Positions 51,355 through 59,394 of a stretch of 64,000 bases of DNA are shown here, piece after piece. The translations under genes were made by a program, and so were the position numbers. Numbering within the stretch: position 1 is the first letter of the stretch; every line of letters begins with the position of its first letter. A model generated the notes under the pieces. It was not told where the DNA came from. It made no database searches and was given only the letters and a program-made list of their open reading frames with translations. This stretch comes from DATBVX01 sp035263105 (lineage in GTDB: Bacteria > Pseudomonadota > Gammaproteobacteria > Steroidobacterales > Steroidobacteraceae), in the NCBI GenBank assembly GCA_035263105.1, contig DATFRO010000108.1, positions 62,001 through 126,000 of the forward strand, in the 5' to 3' direction.

Positions 51355-52650
51355 CTAGCGTCGCGCGATGTCGAGATAGTCGCGCCGCTTCGGACCGCTG
51401 TAGAGCTGGCGTGGCCGGCCGATGCGCATCGACGGATCCGAGATCATCTCCTGCCAGTGCGCTACCCAGCCGACGGTGCGCGCGATCGCGAACATCACTG
51501 TGAACATCGAGCGCGGAATCCCCAGCGCGCTGTAGATGATGCCGGAGTAGAAGTCGACGTTGGGATAGAGCTTGCGCGCGATGAAGTACTCGTCCTTGAG
51601 CGCGATCTCCTCGAGCTTGAGCGCGAGCTCGAGGAGCGGGTTGTCCGGCCGGCCCATGCGCGCCAGCACCCGGTGACACATCTCGCGGATGATCTTGGCG
51701 CGCGGATCGAAGTTCTTGTAGACGCGATGCCCGAAGCCCATCAGGCGGAAATTGCTGTTCTTGTCCTTGGCCATCGCCACGAACTTGGGGATGTTGTCAG
51801 CGGTACCGATCTGCTCGAGCATCGCGAGCACGGCCTCGTTCGCGCCACCGTGCGCCGGACCCCAGAGCGCCGAGATCCCCGCCGAAATCGCCGCATAAGG
51901 ATTGGCACCGGTGCTGCCCGCGAGCCGCACCGTTGAGGTGCTCGCGTTCTGCTCGTGGTCGGCATGCAGGATGAAGAGCAGGTCGAGCGCCTGTGCCGCG
52001 ACCGGATCGACGTGATAGGCCTCGCACGGCACCGCGAAGTACATGTTCAGCAGGTTGCTGCAGTAGTCGAGGTCGTTGCGCGGATAAACGAAGGGCTGGC
52101 CGAGCGAATGCTTGTACGCGGCCGCCGCGATCGTCGGAATCTTGGCGATCACGCGATGGGCGAAGATCTCCCGGTGGCGCGCGTTATTGATGTCCATCGA
52201 GTCGTGATAGAACGCCGACATCGACGCCACCACCGCCGACACCATCGCCATCGGGTGGGCGTTGTAGTGGAAGCCGTTGAAGAAGCGCAGCAGCGCCTCG
52301 TGCACCATCGTGTGGTAGCAGATCGAGTGCGTGAACTCGGCGAGCTGCTTCTGCGTCGGCAGGTCGCCCTGCAACAGCAGGTACGCGACTTCGAGGAAGC
52401 TGCTCTTCTCGGCGAGCTGTTCCACGGGGTAGCCGCGGTAGAGCAGCACCCCTTCCTCGCCATCGATGTAGGTGATCCGGCTGTCGCAGCTCGCCGTGAC
52501 CATGAACCCCGGATCGAACGTGAAGACGCCGTGATCCTTGGTCAGGGAGGCGACGTTCAGGACGTCGGGTCCCATCGTGCCGGAAAGTACGTCGATTTCG
52601 GACTTGTGCCCCGTCTCGAGGTTGGTCAGCTCAAACTTCTTGCCACTCAT
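51355..52650 (-). CDS. gltA: Citrate synthase
   Basis: This is a 431-residue type II (hexameric-type) citrate synthase, condensing acetyl-CoA and oxaloacetate to start the TCA cycle. Key motifs are DGEEGVLLYRGYPVEQLAE, HNAHPMAM-like HYNAHPMAMVSAVV, LLFILHADHEQNASTSTVRLAGSTGANPYAAISAGISALWGPAHGGANEAVL (oxaloacetate-binding His residues), RLMGFGHRVYKNFDPRAKI (Arg and Asp catalytic region) and the C-terminal RPRQLYSGP. ATG 52650 (SGKKFELTNLETG) fits the family start. The upstream ATG at 52725 adds a low-quality extension. Confidence 0.96.
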   Translation of the reverse strand: MSGKKFELTNLETGHKSEIDVLSGTMGPDVLNVASLTKDHGVFTFDPGFMVTASCDSRITYIDGEEGVLLYRGYPVEQLAEKSSFLEVAYLLLQGDLPTQKQLAEFTHSICYHTMVHEALLRFFNGFHYNAHPMAMVSAVVASMSAFYHDSMDINNARHREIFAHRVIAKIPTIAAAAYKHSLGQPFVYPRNDLDYCSNLLNMYFAVPCEAYHVDPVAAQALDLLFILHADHEQNASTSTVRLAGSTGANPYAAISAGISALWGPAHGGANEAVLAMLEQIGTADNIPKFVAMAKDKNSNFRLMGFGHRVYKNFDPRAKIIREMCHRVLARMGRPDNPLLELALKLEEIALKDEYFIARKLYPNVDFYSGIIYSALGIPRSMFTVMFAIARTVGWVAHWQEMISDPSMRIGRPRQLYSGPKRRDYLDIARR

Positions 52651-52830
52651 TGACGCTCGAATGCCGGGGCCGGACGGGGATGCGCAGGGGGCGAGCAGAC
52701 TGACACGGATAGTCCGACCGATCAAGGCGTTGGGCGTGAAGCCAACCGTTGTGTGCTACGCCGGGTCCGCGGCTCGCACCGGGCGCATGTGGCGTGCGTG
52801 CGACGCGTCCTGGCCTAGCCCGCGAAGGCG

Positions 52831-54309
52831 TCAGTTGACGACTTTTACCGGCTTGCCGGCGTCGGGATTCTTGTTGGGGTACAGATCATTGAGCAGGCGC
52901 AGCTGCTGCACCGGGTCCTTCTGGATCGGCGAACCCTGCGCGAGTTGCTCCACGGTCGCACCCTGCGGCGCCTTGACGACGCGGATGCGGAACGGCTCGG
53001 TGAGCGGGAACTCCGTGGGCTTGAGCGCGCGCAGTGTCTGCGCGGTGGACAGGAAGATGCGGTCGTGCTCGGGAATCGCGTTCGGGTTGGAACGGCTCGC
53101 GCCCTTGAAGATGTAGACGAGTTTGTCCTTGTAGATCGCAATGACGCGCACCGGACTATGACCGCCATCGAGCGGTGAGCCTGACTTGGCAATCACCGCG
53201 TAGCCCTGCAGACCGTCGACGTTGAGTTCCTCGCCGCCCGTGGCCGGGGTCTTGCCGAGCATCTTCTGCAGGTATTCGCGCGGACCGAGGTCGTCGGGAC
53301 GGCGATCGGCCGTCATCTGCATGATGGCGTCGTTCGTCTTGCTGTGGATCAGCAGGCGATTCTGCTGGTTCTCCACCACCCAGTCCTTGGGGAACGCCAC
53401 CGTGATGCCGAGGCCGGCGTGGTAGAACCGATTGTCGCGCACAGTGCCCTGCTGCTTGCTGGTGCCGAACGGCAGGCCGTTGATGTGTCGCAGGTAGTCG
53501 TCCGCTCCAACGCGCAGGTTGGCGTTGGGCGTCGTCGAGGTTGGAGTGGCGCCGGCCACCGCCTGTTGCAAGCGCTCATCCGCGGAAGGATGAGTCGCGA
53601 ACACGCCGTGATAGATGCGCGGCTCGCGTCCTTCCTGACGCGCGCGATCCATCTCGTAGACCTCCTGGTTCTTCAGCACGCCGATGACGCCGATCATCGC
53701 CTGCGGGTCGTAACCGGTCTTGGCGATGTACTGCGCACCGAGGTGATCGGCTTCCAGTTCCATGTCGCGGCCGTAGCCACGCAGCAGTGCCGTGCCGCCG
53801 ATGTTGGCAAGATCAGCGACGGCCGCATTGCCGGTGAAGATCGCCGCACCGGCGCCGAGAATTCCAGCCAGCGTCTGCTGGGTCTGTTGGCGCACCTGGT
53901 GGCGCGCACAGACGTGGCCGATCTCATGGCCCAGCACCGCGGCGAGCTCCGCTTCATTGTTCAAGTACGCGAGGATGCCGCGAGTGATGTAGATGTAGCC
54001 GCCGGGCAGCGCGAAGGCGTTGATCTCCTGGCTGTCGACGATCGTGAAGTGCCACTCGAGTTCCGGCCGCTGGCTGGCCGCCGCGAGCTTCTGGCCCACC
54101 TGGTTGATGTAATCCTGCAGGTTCTGGTCGGCATAGACGCCGTAGATCTTGATGACCTCTTCGTTCGCCTTGCGACCTTGTTCGATCTCGCCCTTCTCGG
54201 ACGTCATCGTGACGTCCGTCTTGCCCGTGACCGGGTTGCGGGCGCAGCTGCTGACGAGCAGCGCACAACTCACCAGAGCAGTGCTCAGGAGCGCGACGAA
54301 CCTGGACAT
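52831..54309 (-). CDS. M48 family metalloprotease, predicted lipoprotein (BepA/LoiP-like)
   Basis: This is a 492-residue envelope metalloprotease. A lipobox (LLVSSC, C22) follows the signal peptide. The peptidase domain has the zinc motif HEIGH (H128, E129, H132) in ELAAVLGHEIGHVCARH and a third ligand Glu in RDMELEADHLGAQYIAK. A C-terminal region of ~230 residues (GLGITVAFPKDWVVENQQNRLLIHSK..., KPVKVVN end) has no TPR signature. M48 lipoproteins degrade misfolded outer-membrane proteins such as LptD or BamA substrates. It is unlinked to gltA beyond sharing strand. Confidence 0.93.
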   Translation of the reverse strand: MSRFVALLSTALVSCALLVSSCARNPVTGKTDVTMTSEKGEIEQGRKANEEVIKIYGVYADQNLQDYINQVGQKLAAASQRPELEWHFTIVDSQEINAFALPGGYIYITRGILAYLNNEAELAAVLGHEIGHVCARHQVRQQTQQTLAGILGAGAAIFTGNAAVADLANIGGTALLRGYGRDMELEADHLGAQYIAKTGYDPQAMIGVIGVLKNQEVYEMDRARQEGREPRIYHGVFATHPSADERLQQAVAGATPTSTTPNANLRVGADDYLRHINGLPFGTSKQQGTVRDNRFYHAGLGITVAFPKDWVVENQQNRLLIHSKTNDAIMQMTADRRPDDLGPREYLQKMLGKTPATGGEELNVDGLQGYAVIAKSGSPLDGGHSPVRVIAIYKDKLVYIFKGASRSNPNAIPEHDRIFLSTAQTLRALKPTEFPLTEPFRIRVVKAPQGATVEQLAQGSPIQKDPVQQLRLLNDLYPNKNPDAGKPVKVVN

Positions 54310-54414
54310 GAAGGCCTCGGGACAGGGCTTAGGCAGATGGCGCGTTATAGCTACGATCGGGCCTGTGGACAAGGAGTTCCGGTAACGCTGGTCCCAGCGC
54401 AAGCCCGGAAACTA

Positions 54415-54441
54415 CAAGGGCGCTCACGTGGAGCGCCCTTG
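54415..54441 (-). terminator. Rho-independent terminator downstream of rpmE
   Basis: CAAGGGCGCTC and GAGCGCCCTTG are exact complements forming an 11-bp stem with a five-base loop, 27 bases after the rpmE stop. On the minus strand the stem is followed by TAGTTTCC, a modest T-rich tail. This is the best terminator-like hairpin in the window and separates rpmE from the M48 metalloprotease gene. Confidence 0.75.
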
Positions 54442-54467
54442 CTGGATCAACTTCGAAAACGGCTCGC

Positions 54468-54677
54468 TCAGCGCGCGCCCATGCCGTACTTCTTGCGGAA
54501 CTTGTCGACGCGCCCGCCGGTGTCGACGATCTTCTGCTTGCCCGTATAAAAGGGATGACAGTTCGAGCACACCTCGATCTGCAGATCGTGACCGAGCGTC
54601 GAACGCGTGGTGAACGTATTCCCGCAGCTGCAGGTCACGGTGATGTCTTTGTATTCCGGATGAATGGACGGTTTCAT
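54468..54677 (-). CDS. rpmE: 50S ribosomal protein L31 (zinc-binding form)
   Basis: This is a 69-residue L31 (bL31), a component of the large ribosomal subunit that bridges to the small subunit. It carries the four zinc-ligand cysteines of the C+ type: C16 and C18 (TCSCGN) and C37 and C40 (VCSNCHPFYTGKQK). The start MKPSIHPEYKDI at 54677 and the end DKFRKKYGM are typical. The 495-base non-coding region before it must contain its promoter. A strong hairpin terminator follows. Confidence 0.96.
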   Translation of the reverse strand: MKPSIHPEYKDITVTCSCGNTFTTRSTLGHDLQIEVCSNCHPFYTGKQKIVDTGGRVDKFRKKYGMGAR

Positions 54678-55172
54678 TGCACTTCGCCTCGACGCCGGTT
54701 CAGGAGCCCGGATATGTGCCCGGATCCGCCTGAAAAAAGAGGGCGCGCAGTGTAGCCACCGTGAACGAGACGTACAAGAGGTGAGCGTGCGTACCGCAAT
54801 TGCCCTCGTTGCTCGCTCGAAAACCAAATCAATTCTGGTGCTTAGGAAGGTTGCGTCAGCGCGCGCATCAGCTGTTCAGCGTTAGGTAATGTAGCTCTTT
54901 GAATTTAATCCATTATCCACAAAACGTGTGGACAACTCTGTGGACGAGGCGCCGTTGGCCCGCGAGTCGCAGCCGAAATTGCGCCGCGATATTGGATTGG
55001 CTAAAAAATAATCAGGCTGTTTTTAGCTATCTGATCAGCAGCTTACAGCGGACACTTGGCAATGTGCCTTATCGGACAAGTCCTACAGCGTGCATTTCGT
55101 CACGCCGAGCGCCGCGCTGTGCATAACAAGTAAGTGCCTGATCAGGGAAGATTTACTGCTGGTCGTAGGCTT
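54678..55172. other. Non-coding region with DnaA-box cluster and AT-rich hairpin
   Basis: At 495 bases this is the longest gene-free stretch in the window. It contains TTATCCACA (54913-54921), TGTGGACAA (54927-54935, reverse TTGTCCACA), TGTGGACGA (54939-54947, one or two mismatches) and TGTGCATAA (55118-55126, reverse TTATGCACA). An AT-rich block at 54991-55034 includes the inverted repeat GCTAAAAA (55000-55007) / TTTTTAGC (55020-55027). The region lies after hemW and before rpmE on the minus strand. Candidates are a replication origin, a DnaA-titration site, or the rpmE promoter with a DnaA-regulated element. Short reading frames here are not supported. Confidence 0.6.
54913..54947. promoter_or_regulatory. 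Cluster of three DnaA-box-like sites
   Basis: In 35 bases there is one perfect DnaA box TTATCCACA on the plus strand and two minus-strand boxes, TTGTCCACA and TCGTCCACA, the last a weaker match. The two minus-strand copies share TGTGGAC and are 12 bases apart. A fourth consensus box lies at 55118-55126. Such clustering is unlikely by chance in GC-rich DNA, though an experimental role is unproven. Confidence 0.65.
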
Positions 55173-56357
55173 TCAGGCGCGTCCTCGGGCACTCGCTGCG
55201 GGCAGGAACAGCGCCTGCAGATCATTGAGGAAACGTAACCCGAGTGGCGTAGGGCGATAAGTGTCAGCCGCAGCTTCGATCAAGCCGCGGTCGAGCGCGC
55301 AGCCCAGGGCGGGCCCGATGGACTCGAGCGACTCACCGGTTCGCAACTCGAACAACGGCGCATCGAAACCGGCGAGCAGTCGCAGCGCATTCAGCATGAA
55401 CTCGAACGGCAGGTCGGCAGCAGCGATGACTGTCCGCTCGCAAGCCGCTGCGCCAGTCTCGAGGGTTTCGAGATACCTGCGCGGCTGACGCGCACAGGTC
55501 GTGCGACGGATCACTCCCGCACTCTCGTCGGTGATCTTGCCGTGCGCGCCCGCACCGATCCCCAGGTAGTCACCGAATCGCCAGTAGTTGAGGTTGTGCA
55601 GGCATTCCCGGCCGGGTCGGGCGTAGGCGGAGATCTCGTACTGCGCGTAACCGCTCGTCGCGAGCGCTTCCTGGCAGTCGAGCTGCATTTGCCAGCTATC
55701 GTCCTCGTCCGGAAGCGACGGCGGCTGATGGTAGAAGACGGTGCCCGGTTCCAGGGTGAGCTGATAGTGCGAGAGGTGGCGCGGCCGCAGCGCCACAGCC
55801 GCCTGGATATCTTCGAGCGCCGAGTCGACCGACTGTTGTGGCAAGCCGTACATGAGATCGATGTTGAAGTTCTCGAGACCGGCCGCGTGCAGCTCTTCCG
55901 CGGCCGCGCGCGTCTCGGCGGCCGAATGAATCCGGCCGAGGAGTTTCAGGTGGCGATCGTTGAAGCTCTGGCCGCCGAGCGAGACGCGGTTGACGCCGGC
56001 GGAGCGATACTCGGAAAAACGGCCGCGCTCGACCGTCCCCGGGTTGGCCTCGAGCGTGATCTCGGCGGCCGCTGGCACGTCGAGGCGTGAGCGAATTGCC
56101 CTGATGACCGCGCCGATGGTGTCTGGCGAAAAGAGGCTTGGGGTTCCGCCACCGAAAAAGATACTGAGCACGCTCCGGCCCCGGACCGTGCCGGCCTGAA
56201 ACTCGAGGTCGCGCTCGAGCGCCGCGAGATAACGCCGTTCCGGCACCGCGCCATCGATGGCATGCGAGTTGAAGTCGCAGTACGGACACTTGCGCACGCA
56301 CCACGGCAAGTGCACGTAGACCGAAAGCGGAGGGTTCTGCAGCGCCACGCTCGACAT
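55173..56357 (-). CDS. hemW: HemW-like radical SAM haem chaperone
   Basis: This is a 394-residue radical SAM protein of the HemN/HemW group. The [4Fe-4S] motif is C20-C24-C27 in YVHLPWCVRKCPYCDFNSH, followed by FFGGGTPSLF, ANPGTVER, VNRVSLGGQSFNDRHLKLLGR and IDLMYGLPQQ. HemW proteins bind haem and are thought to deliver it rather than oxidise coproporphyrinogen. The ATG at 56357 lies one base after the rdgB stop (TAGGATG). It is the last gene of the PP2C-rph-rdgB-hemW operon. Confidence 0.92.
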   Translation of the reverse strand: MSSVALQNPPLSVYVHLPWCVRKCPYCDFNSHAIDGAVPERRYLAALERDLEFQAGTVRGRSVLSIFFGGGTPSLFSPDTIGAVIRAIRSRLDVPAAAEITLEANPGTVERGRFSEYRSAGVNRVSLGGQSFNDRHLKLLGRIHSAAETRAAAEELHAAGLENFNIDLMYGLPQQSVDSALEDIQAAVALRPRHLSHYQLTLEPGTVFYHQPPSLPDEDDSWQMQLDCQEALATSGYAQYEISAYARPGRECLHNLNYWRFGDYLGIGAGAHGKITDESAGVIRRTTCARQPRRYLETLETGAAACERTVIAAADLPFEFMLNALRLLAGFDAPLFELRTGESLESIGPALGCALDRGLIEAAADTYRPTPLGLRFLNDLQALFLPAASARGRA

Positions 56358-56358
56358 C

Positions 56359-56964
56359 CTAGCTGCCGCGACCGGCTCGGGCTCGATCGAGCTCCGCAAC
56401 CAGCTTGCGCAGTGCCTGGCCGCGATGGCTCAGCTGGTTCTTGAGCTGCGGCGAGAGCTGCGCGGCCGTGAGCCCGAGATCGCCGACCAGAAACAGAGGG
56501 TCGTAGCCAAAGCCGTTGTCCCCGGCAGGCGTCTGGGCGATGCGCCCTTCCCAGGTGCCTTCACAGATCAGGGGAGCCGGGTCGTCAGCGGAACGCAGCA
56601 GCACCAGCACGCAGCGGTAGCGCGCGGTTCGCCTCGCAGCCGGGACATCTGCGAGCTCCGCCAGCAACCGGGTGTTGTTGGCGGCGTCGCCCTGATCGTC
56701 GGCGTAGCGCGCCGAGCGCACGCCCGGACGCCCGCCGAGTGCATCGACTTCGAGGCCGGAATCGTCCGCGATGGCCGCGAGTCCGGCGCGCGACGCCGCG
56801 TGCCGCGCCTTGAGGATCGCATTCTCGAGAAAGGTCAGGCCGGTCTCGGCGGCGGACGTGATACCCAGTTCGGATTGCGTGACGATCCCGATGTCGCGGC
56901 CCGAGAGTAAAGCCTCGAGTTCCCGCAGCTTCCCGGGATTGCCGGTCGCGAGTACCAGGCGCAT
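56359..56964 (-). CDS. rdgB: dITP/XTP pyrophosphatase (non-canonical purine NTPase)
   Basis: This is a 201-residue Ham1/RdgB house-cleaning enzyme that hydrolyses dITP, ITP and XTP to monophosphates. Motifs are the N-terminal LVLATGNPGKLRELEALL, TFLENAILKARHAASRAGLAAIADDSGLEVDALGGRPGVRSARYA (metal-binding Asp pair) and GFGYDPLFLV with the C-terminal QLSHRGQALRKL. It lies between rph and hemW on the minus strand, 12 bases after rph, a frequent arrangement. Confidence 0.96.
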   Translation of the reverse strand: MRLVLATGNPGKLRELEALLSGRDIGIVTQSELGITSAAETGLTFLENAILKARHAASRAGLAAIADDSGLEVDALGGRPGVRSARYADDQGDAANNTRLLAELADVPAARRTARYRCVLVLLRSADDPAPLICEGTWEGRIAQTPAGDNGFGYDPLFLVGDLGLTAAQLSPQLKNQLSHRGQALRKLVAELDRARAGRGS

Positions 56965-56976
56965 GGCGCGCTCTCT

Positions 56977-57693
56977 TCAGTCGCTGAGTGCCTGAAGCTG
57001 GTGCGCGAGCAATTGGCCGATGCCCTGCGCAGCCAGGTTCAACAGCACGTCGAGTTCATTGCGGCGGAATGCGTGGCCCTCAGCCGTGCCCTGCACTTCG
57101 ATGAAGCCGCCGCCGTTGTTCATGACCACGTTCATGTCCGTCTCGGCGTCCGAATCCTCCGCGTAGTCGAGATCGAGCACGGGCACGCCGCCGCAAATGC
57201 CGACGGACACCGCGGCGACCTGGCCGTGCAACGGGCTTGCGGTCAGCACGCGCCGCTTGATCAATGCCTCGATGGCATCGGCGAGAGCGACGTAGCCGCC
57301 GGTGATCGCGGCGGTACGCGTGCCGCCGTCGGCCTGCAGCACGTCGCAGTCGATCGTGATGGTGCGCTCGCCCAGCGCCTGCAGATCCGCGACGGCACGC
57401 AACGAACGGCCGATCAGGCGCTGAATCTCCTGCGTGCGGCCGCTCTGCTTGCCCTTGGCCGCTTCGCGCGCGGTGCGCGTATGCGTGGAGCGCGGCAACA
57501 TGCCGTATTCGGCTGTAATCCAGCCCTGCTCCGCACCGCGCAGGAATGACGGGACGCTTTCTTCGACGCTCGCCGTGCACAGCACGCGCGTGTCGCCAAA
57601 CTCGATCAGCACCGAGCCTTCCGCGTGACGCGTGAACTTGCGGGTGATCTTCACCGGGCGCAATTCGTCGGGTGCGCGTCCGCTCGGGCGCAT
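56977..57693 (-). CDS. rph: Ribonuclease PH
   Basis: This is a 238-residue phosphorolytic 3'-5' exoribonuclease trimming tRNA 3' ends. Family sequences are RPSGRAPDELRPVKITRKFTRHAEGSVLIEFGDTRVLCTASVEESVPSFLRG, EYGMLPRSTHTRTAREAAKGKQSGRTQEIQRLIGRSLRAVADLQALGERTITIDCDVLQADGGTRTAAITG and DLDYAEDSDAETDMNVVM. It begins 2 bases after the PP2C gene stop and precedes rdgB. It is full length, with no frameshift of the E. coli K-12 type. Confidence 0.96.
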   Translation of the reverse strand: MRPSGRAPDELRPVKITRKFTRHAEGSVLIEFGDTRVLCTASVEESVPSFLRGAEQGWITAEYGMLPRSTHTRTAREAAKGKQSGRTQEIQRLIGRSLRAVADLQALGERTITIDCDVLQADGGTRTAAITGGYVALADAIEALIKRRVLTASPLHGQVAAVSVGICGGVPVLDLDYAEDSDAETDMNVVMNNGGGFIEVQGTAEGHAFRRNELDVLLNLAAQGIGQLLAHQLQALSD

Positions 57694-57695
57694 GA

Positions 57696-58442
57696 CTATT
57701 GCCCCAGCCAGCGCAGCGCGGCCGCCGTCGTGTTGTCGCTGTAGGGCGCGGAGGCCTGCACCGCGCGCTCACCGAGCGCCTGGAGCGAGGCGCGCAGGTC
57801 GCCGTTCTCCTGCGTGTAGAAGCCGCCGATGTCGGAATCCTTGAGATTCGCCCACACGCCGTCCGTGCAAAGGAGCAGCACATCCTCGAGCGCGAGCGGC
57901 TTGCGACGGCTGATCGTCATGTCCGGCAATGCCGCATCGCCGCCCAGGCAACACTCGACGAAATTGCGCATCGGGTGCCCGATCACTTCCTCCTCCGTGA
58001 TCACGCCATCGCGCAGGAGCTGCTCGACGTGGCTGTGATCGCGCGTGCGATCGCGAACCTGCCCGTCGCGGATCTGGTACACGCGCGAGTCGCCGACGTG
58101 CGCCCAGTAGCACGCGCCCAGCTGCACCAGGCACACGGCGCACGTGGCGCGCGGACGCGCATCCAGGCTGAGCGTGACGCCGAGCGCGGCCACGTCCTCG
58201 TGCGCCTTGCCGACAGCGAGATGCAGGAAACCGAGTGGATCGAAGATCGGATGGGGCGTGTGCCAGAAGCTCTCGAGCATCGACTTGAGCGCGGTCTCGG
58301 CCGCGCGCGCGCCCTCGGCGTGCCCGCCCATGCCGTCGACCACGAGCAGGAGCGCTGCATGCTCGCCTACGGCGACCGAGACGCGATCCTGATTGTCTTC
58401 GCGATGGCCGACGAGACTCAGCTCCGCGTACTCGACCCGCAA
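57696..58442 (-). CDS. PP2C-family serine/threonine protein phosphatase
   Basis: This is a 248-residue Mg/Mn-dependent protein phosphatase (PPM/PP2C type, Stp1-like). Metal-site motifs are REDNQDR (D16, D19), LLVVDGMGGHAEG (36-43), AHVGDSRVYQIRDG, LLCTDGVWANL and YSDNTTAAAL. It would dephosphorylate Ser/Thr residues placed by Hanks-type kinases, but no kinase is in the window. The conserved start (RVEYAELSLVGHRED) is preceded in frame by TTG at 58442 with GGGGTG upstream. ATG codons further upstream would run into the divergent yicC gene, so the TTG start is preferred. Confidence 0.9.
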   Translation of the reverse strand: MRVEYAELSLVGHREDNQDRVSVAVGEHAALLLVVDGMGGHAEGARAAETALKSMLESFWHTPHPIFDPLGFLHLAVGKAHEDVAALGVTLSLDARPRATCAVCLVQLGACYWAHVGDSRVYQIRDGQVRDRTRDHSHVEQLLRDGVITEEEVIGHPMRNFVECCLGGDAALPDMTISRRKPLALEDVLLLCTDGVWANLKDSDIGGFYTQENGDLRASLQALGERAVQASAPYSDNTTAAALRWLGQ

Positions 58443-58494
58443 TGCACACCCCGGTCTGCTAGACTTTGGCGCGGCTTTATAGCACCAAATCAAT

Positions 58495-59361
58495 ATGATC
58501 CGCAGCATGACGGGCTTTGCCCGGCGCGAGCAGTCGGGCCCCTGGGGCACGCTCACCTGGGAGTTGCGCACCGTCAATCACCGTTATCTCGAGCTCGGCT
58601 GCCGCTTGCCCGAGGAGTTGCGCGCGGCCGAGAGCGATTTCCGCCAGATGATCACGGCCGTCGTGCGACGAGGCAAGCTCGACGCGACACTCAACTTTCG
58701 CCCGGCTGACGAAGCCGCCGGCGCCATCGAAATCAACCGCGCACTGGCTGAGAAGCTCCTCGCGAGGGCGCGCGAACTGGCCAGCCTTGCGGGTGTGACG
58801 GCGCCGCTCAACCCGCTCGACCTGCTGCGCTGGCCCGGGGTCGTTCAGGATCAGGCGCGCGATGTAACGCCGCTCCTGGCGGCTGCGCAAAAAACGCTCG
58901 GCGATGCACTCAATTCACTGACCGAAGCCCGCGCGCGCGAAGGAGAGCGCATCCGCGAGATGCTGCTGCAGCGCTGCGAGGCGCTGTTGAAACTCGTCGC
59001 GGCGGTGTCCGAGCGGCTGCCGGAAGTGCGCGCGCGAATTCGCACGCGGCTGATGGAGCGCATCGCGCAACTCGGCATCGAGCCCGATAACGAGCGCCTT
59101 GAGCAGGAGCTCGCGATCATCGCGCAGAAAATGGACGTCGATGAGGAGCTCGACCGCCTGCGCAGTCACATCACCGAGGTGCGCAAGGCACTCGACGGCG
59201 CGGAGCCCGCGGGCCGGCGGCTCGATTTCCTGATGCAGGAACTCAATCGCGAAGCGAACACGTTGTCATCGAAGTCGCAGGATGCCGAGACCACGCGCAG
59301 CGCCGTCGACATGAAAGTGATCATCGAGCAGTTGCGCGAGCAGGTGCAGAACGTCGAGTAA
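58495..59361 (+). CDS. yicC: YicC family endoribonuclease-like protein
   Basis: This is a 288-residue YicC/YloC family protein. The signature start MIRSMTGFARREQSGPWGTLTWELRTVNHRYLELGCRLPEELR is followed by FRQMITAVVRRGKLDATLNF. The C-terminal DUF1732-type half (DVDEELDRLRSHITEVRKAL, GRRLDFLMQELNREANTLSSKSQDAETTRSAVDMKVIIEQLREQVQNVE) is fully conserved. Recent work on E. coli YicC supports ribonuclease activity toward sRNAs, so an RNA-processing role is likely. It diverges from the PP2C-rph-rdgB-hemW operon. Confidence 0.94.
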   Translation: MIRSMTGFARREQSGPWGTLTWELRTVNHRYLELGCRLPEELRAAESDFRQMITAVVRRGKLDATLNFRPADEAAGAIEINRALAEKLLARARELASLAGVTAPLNPLDLLRWPGVVQDQARDVTPLLAAAQKTLGDALNSLTEARAREGERIREMLLQRCEALLKLVAAVSERLPEVRARIRTRLMERIAQLGIEPDNERLEQELAIIAQKMDVDEELDRLRSHITEVRKALDGAEPAGRRLDFLMQELNREANTLSSKSQDAETTRSAVDMKVIIEQLREQVQNVE

Positions 59362-59394
59362 GAAGTCCCCCCGGTGCTCTGCGTCCGTCCGTCT

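Noticed and set aside
54913..55126. Calling the DnaA-box cluster a confirmed oriC.
   Set aside because: No dnaA/dnaN/gidA nearby, no strand switch, and no skew calculation was possible. It is reported as a candidate only.
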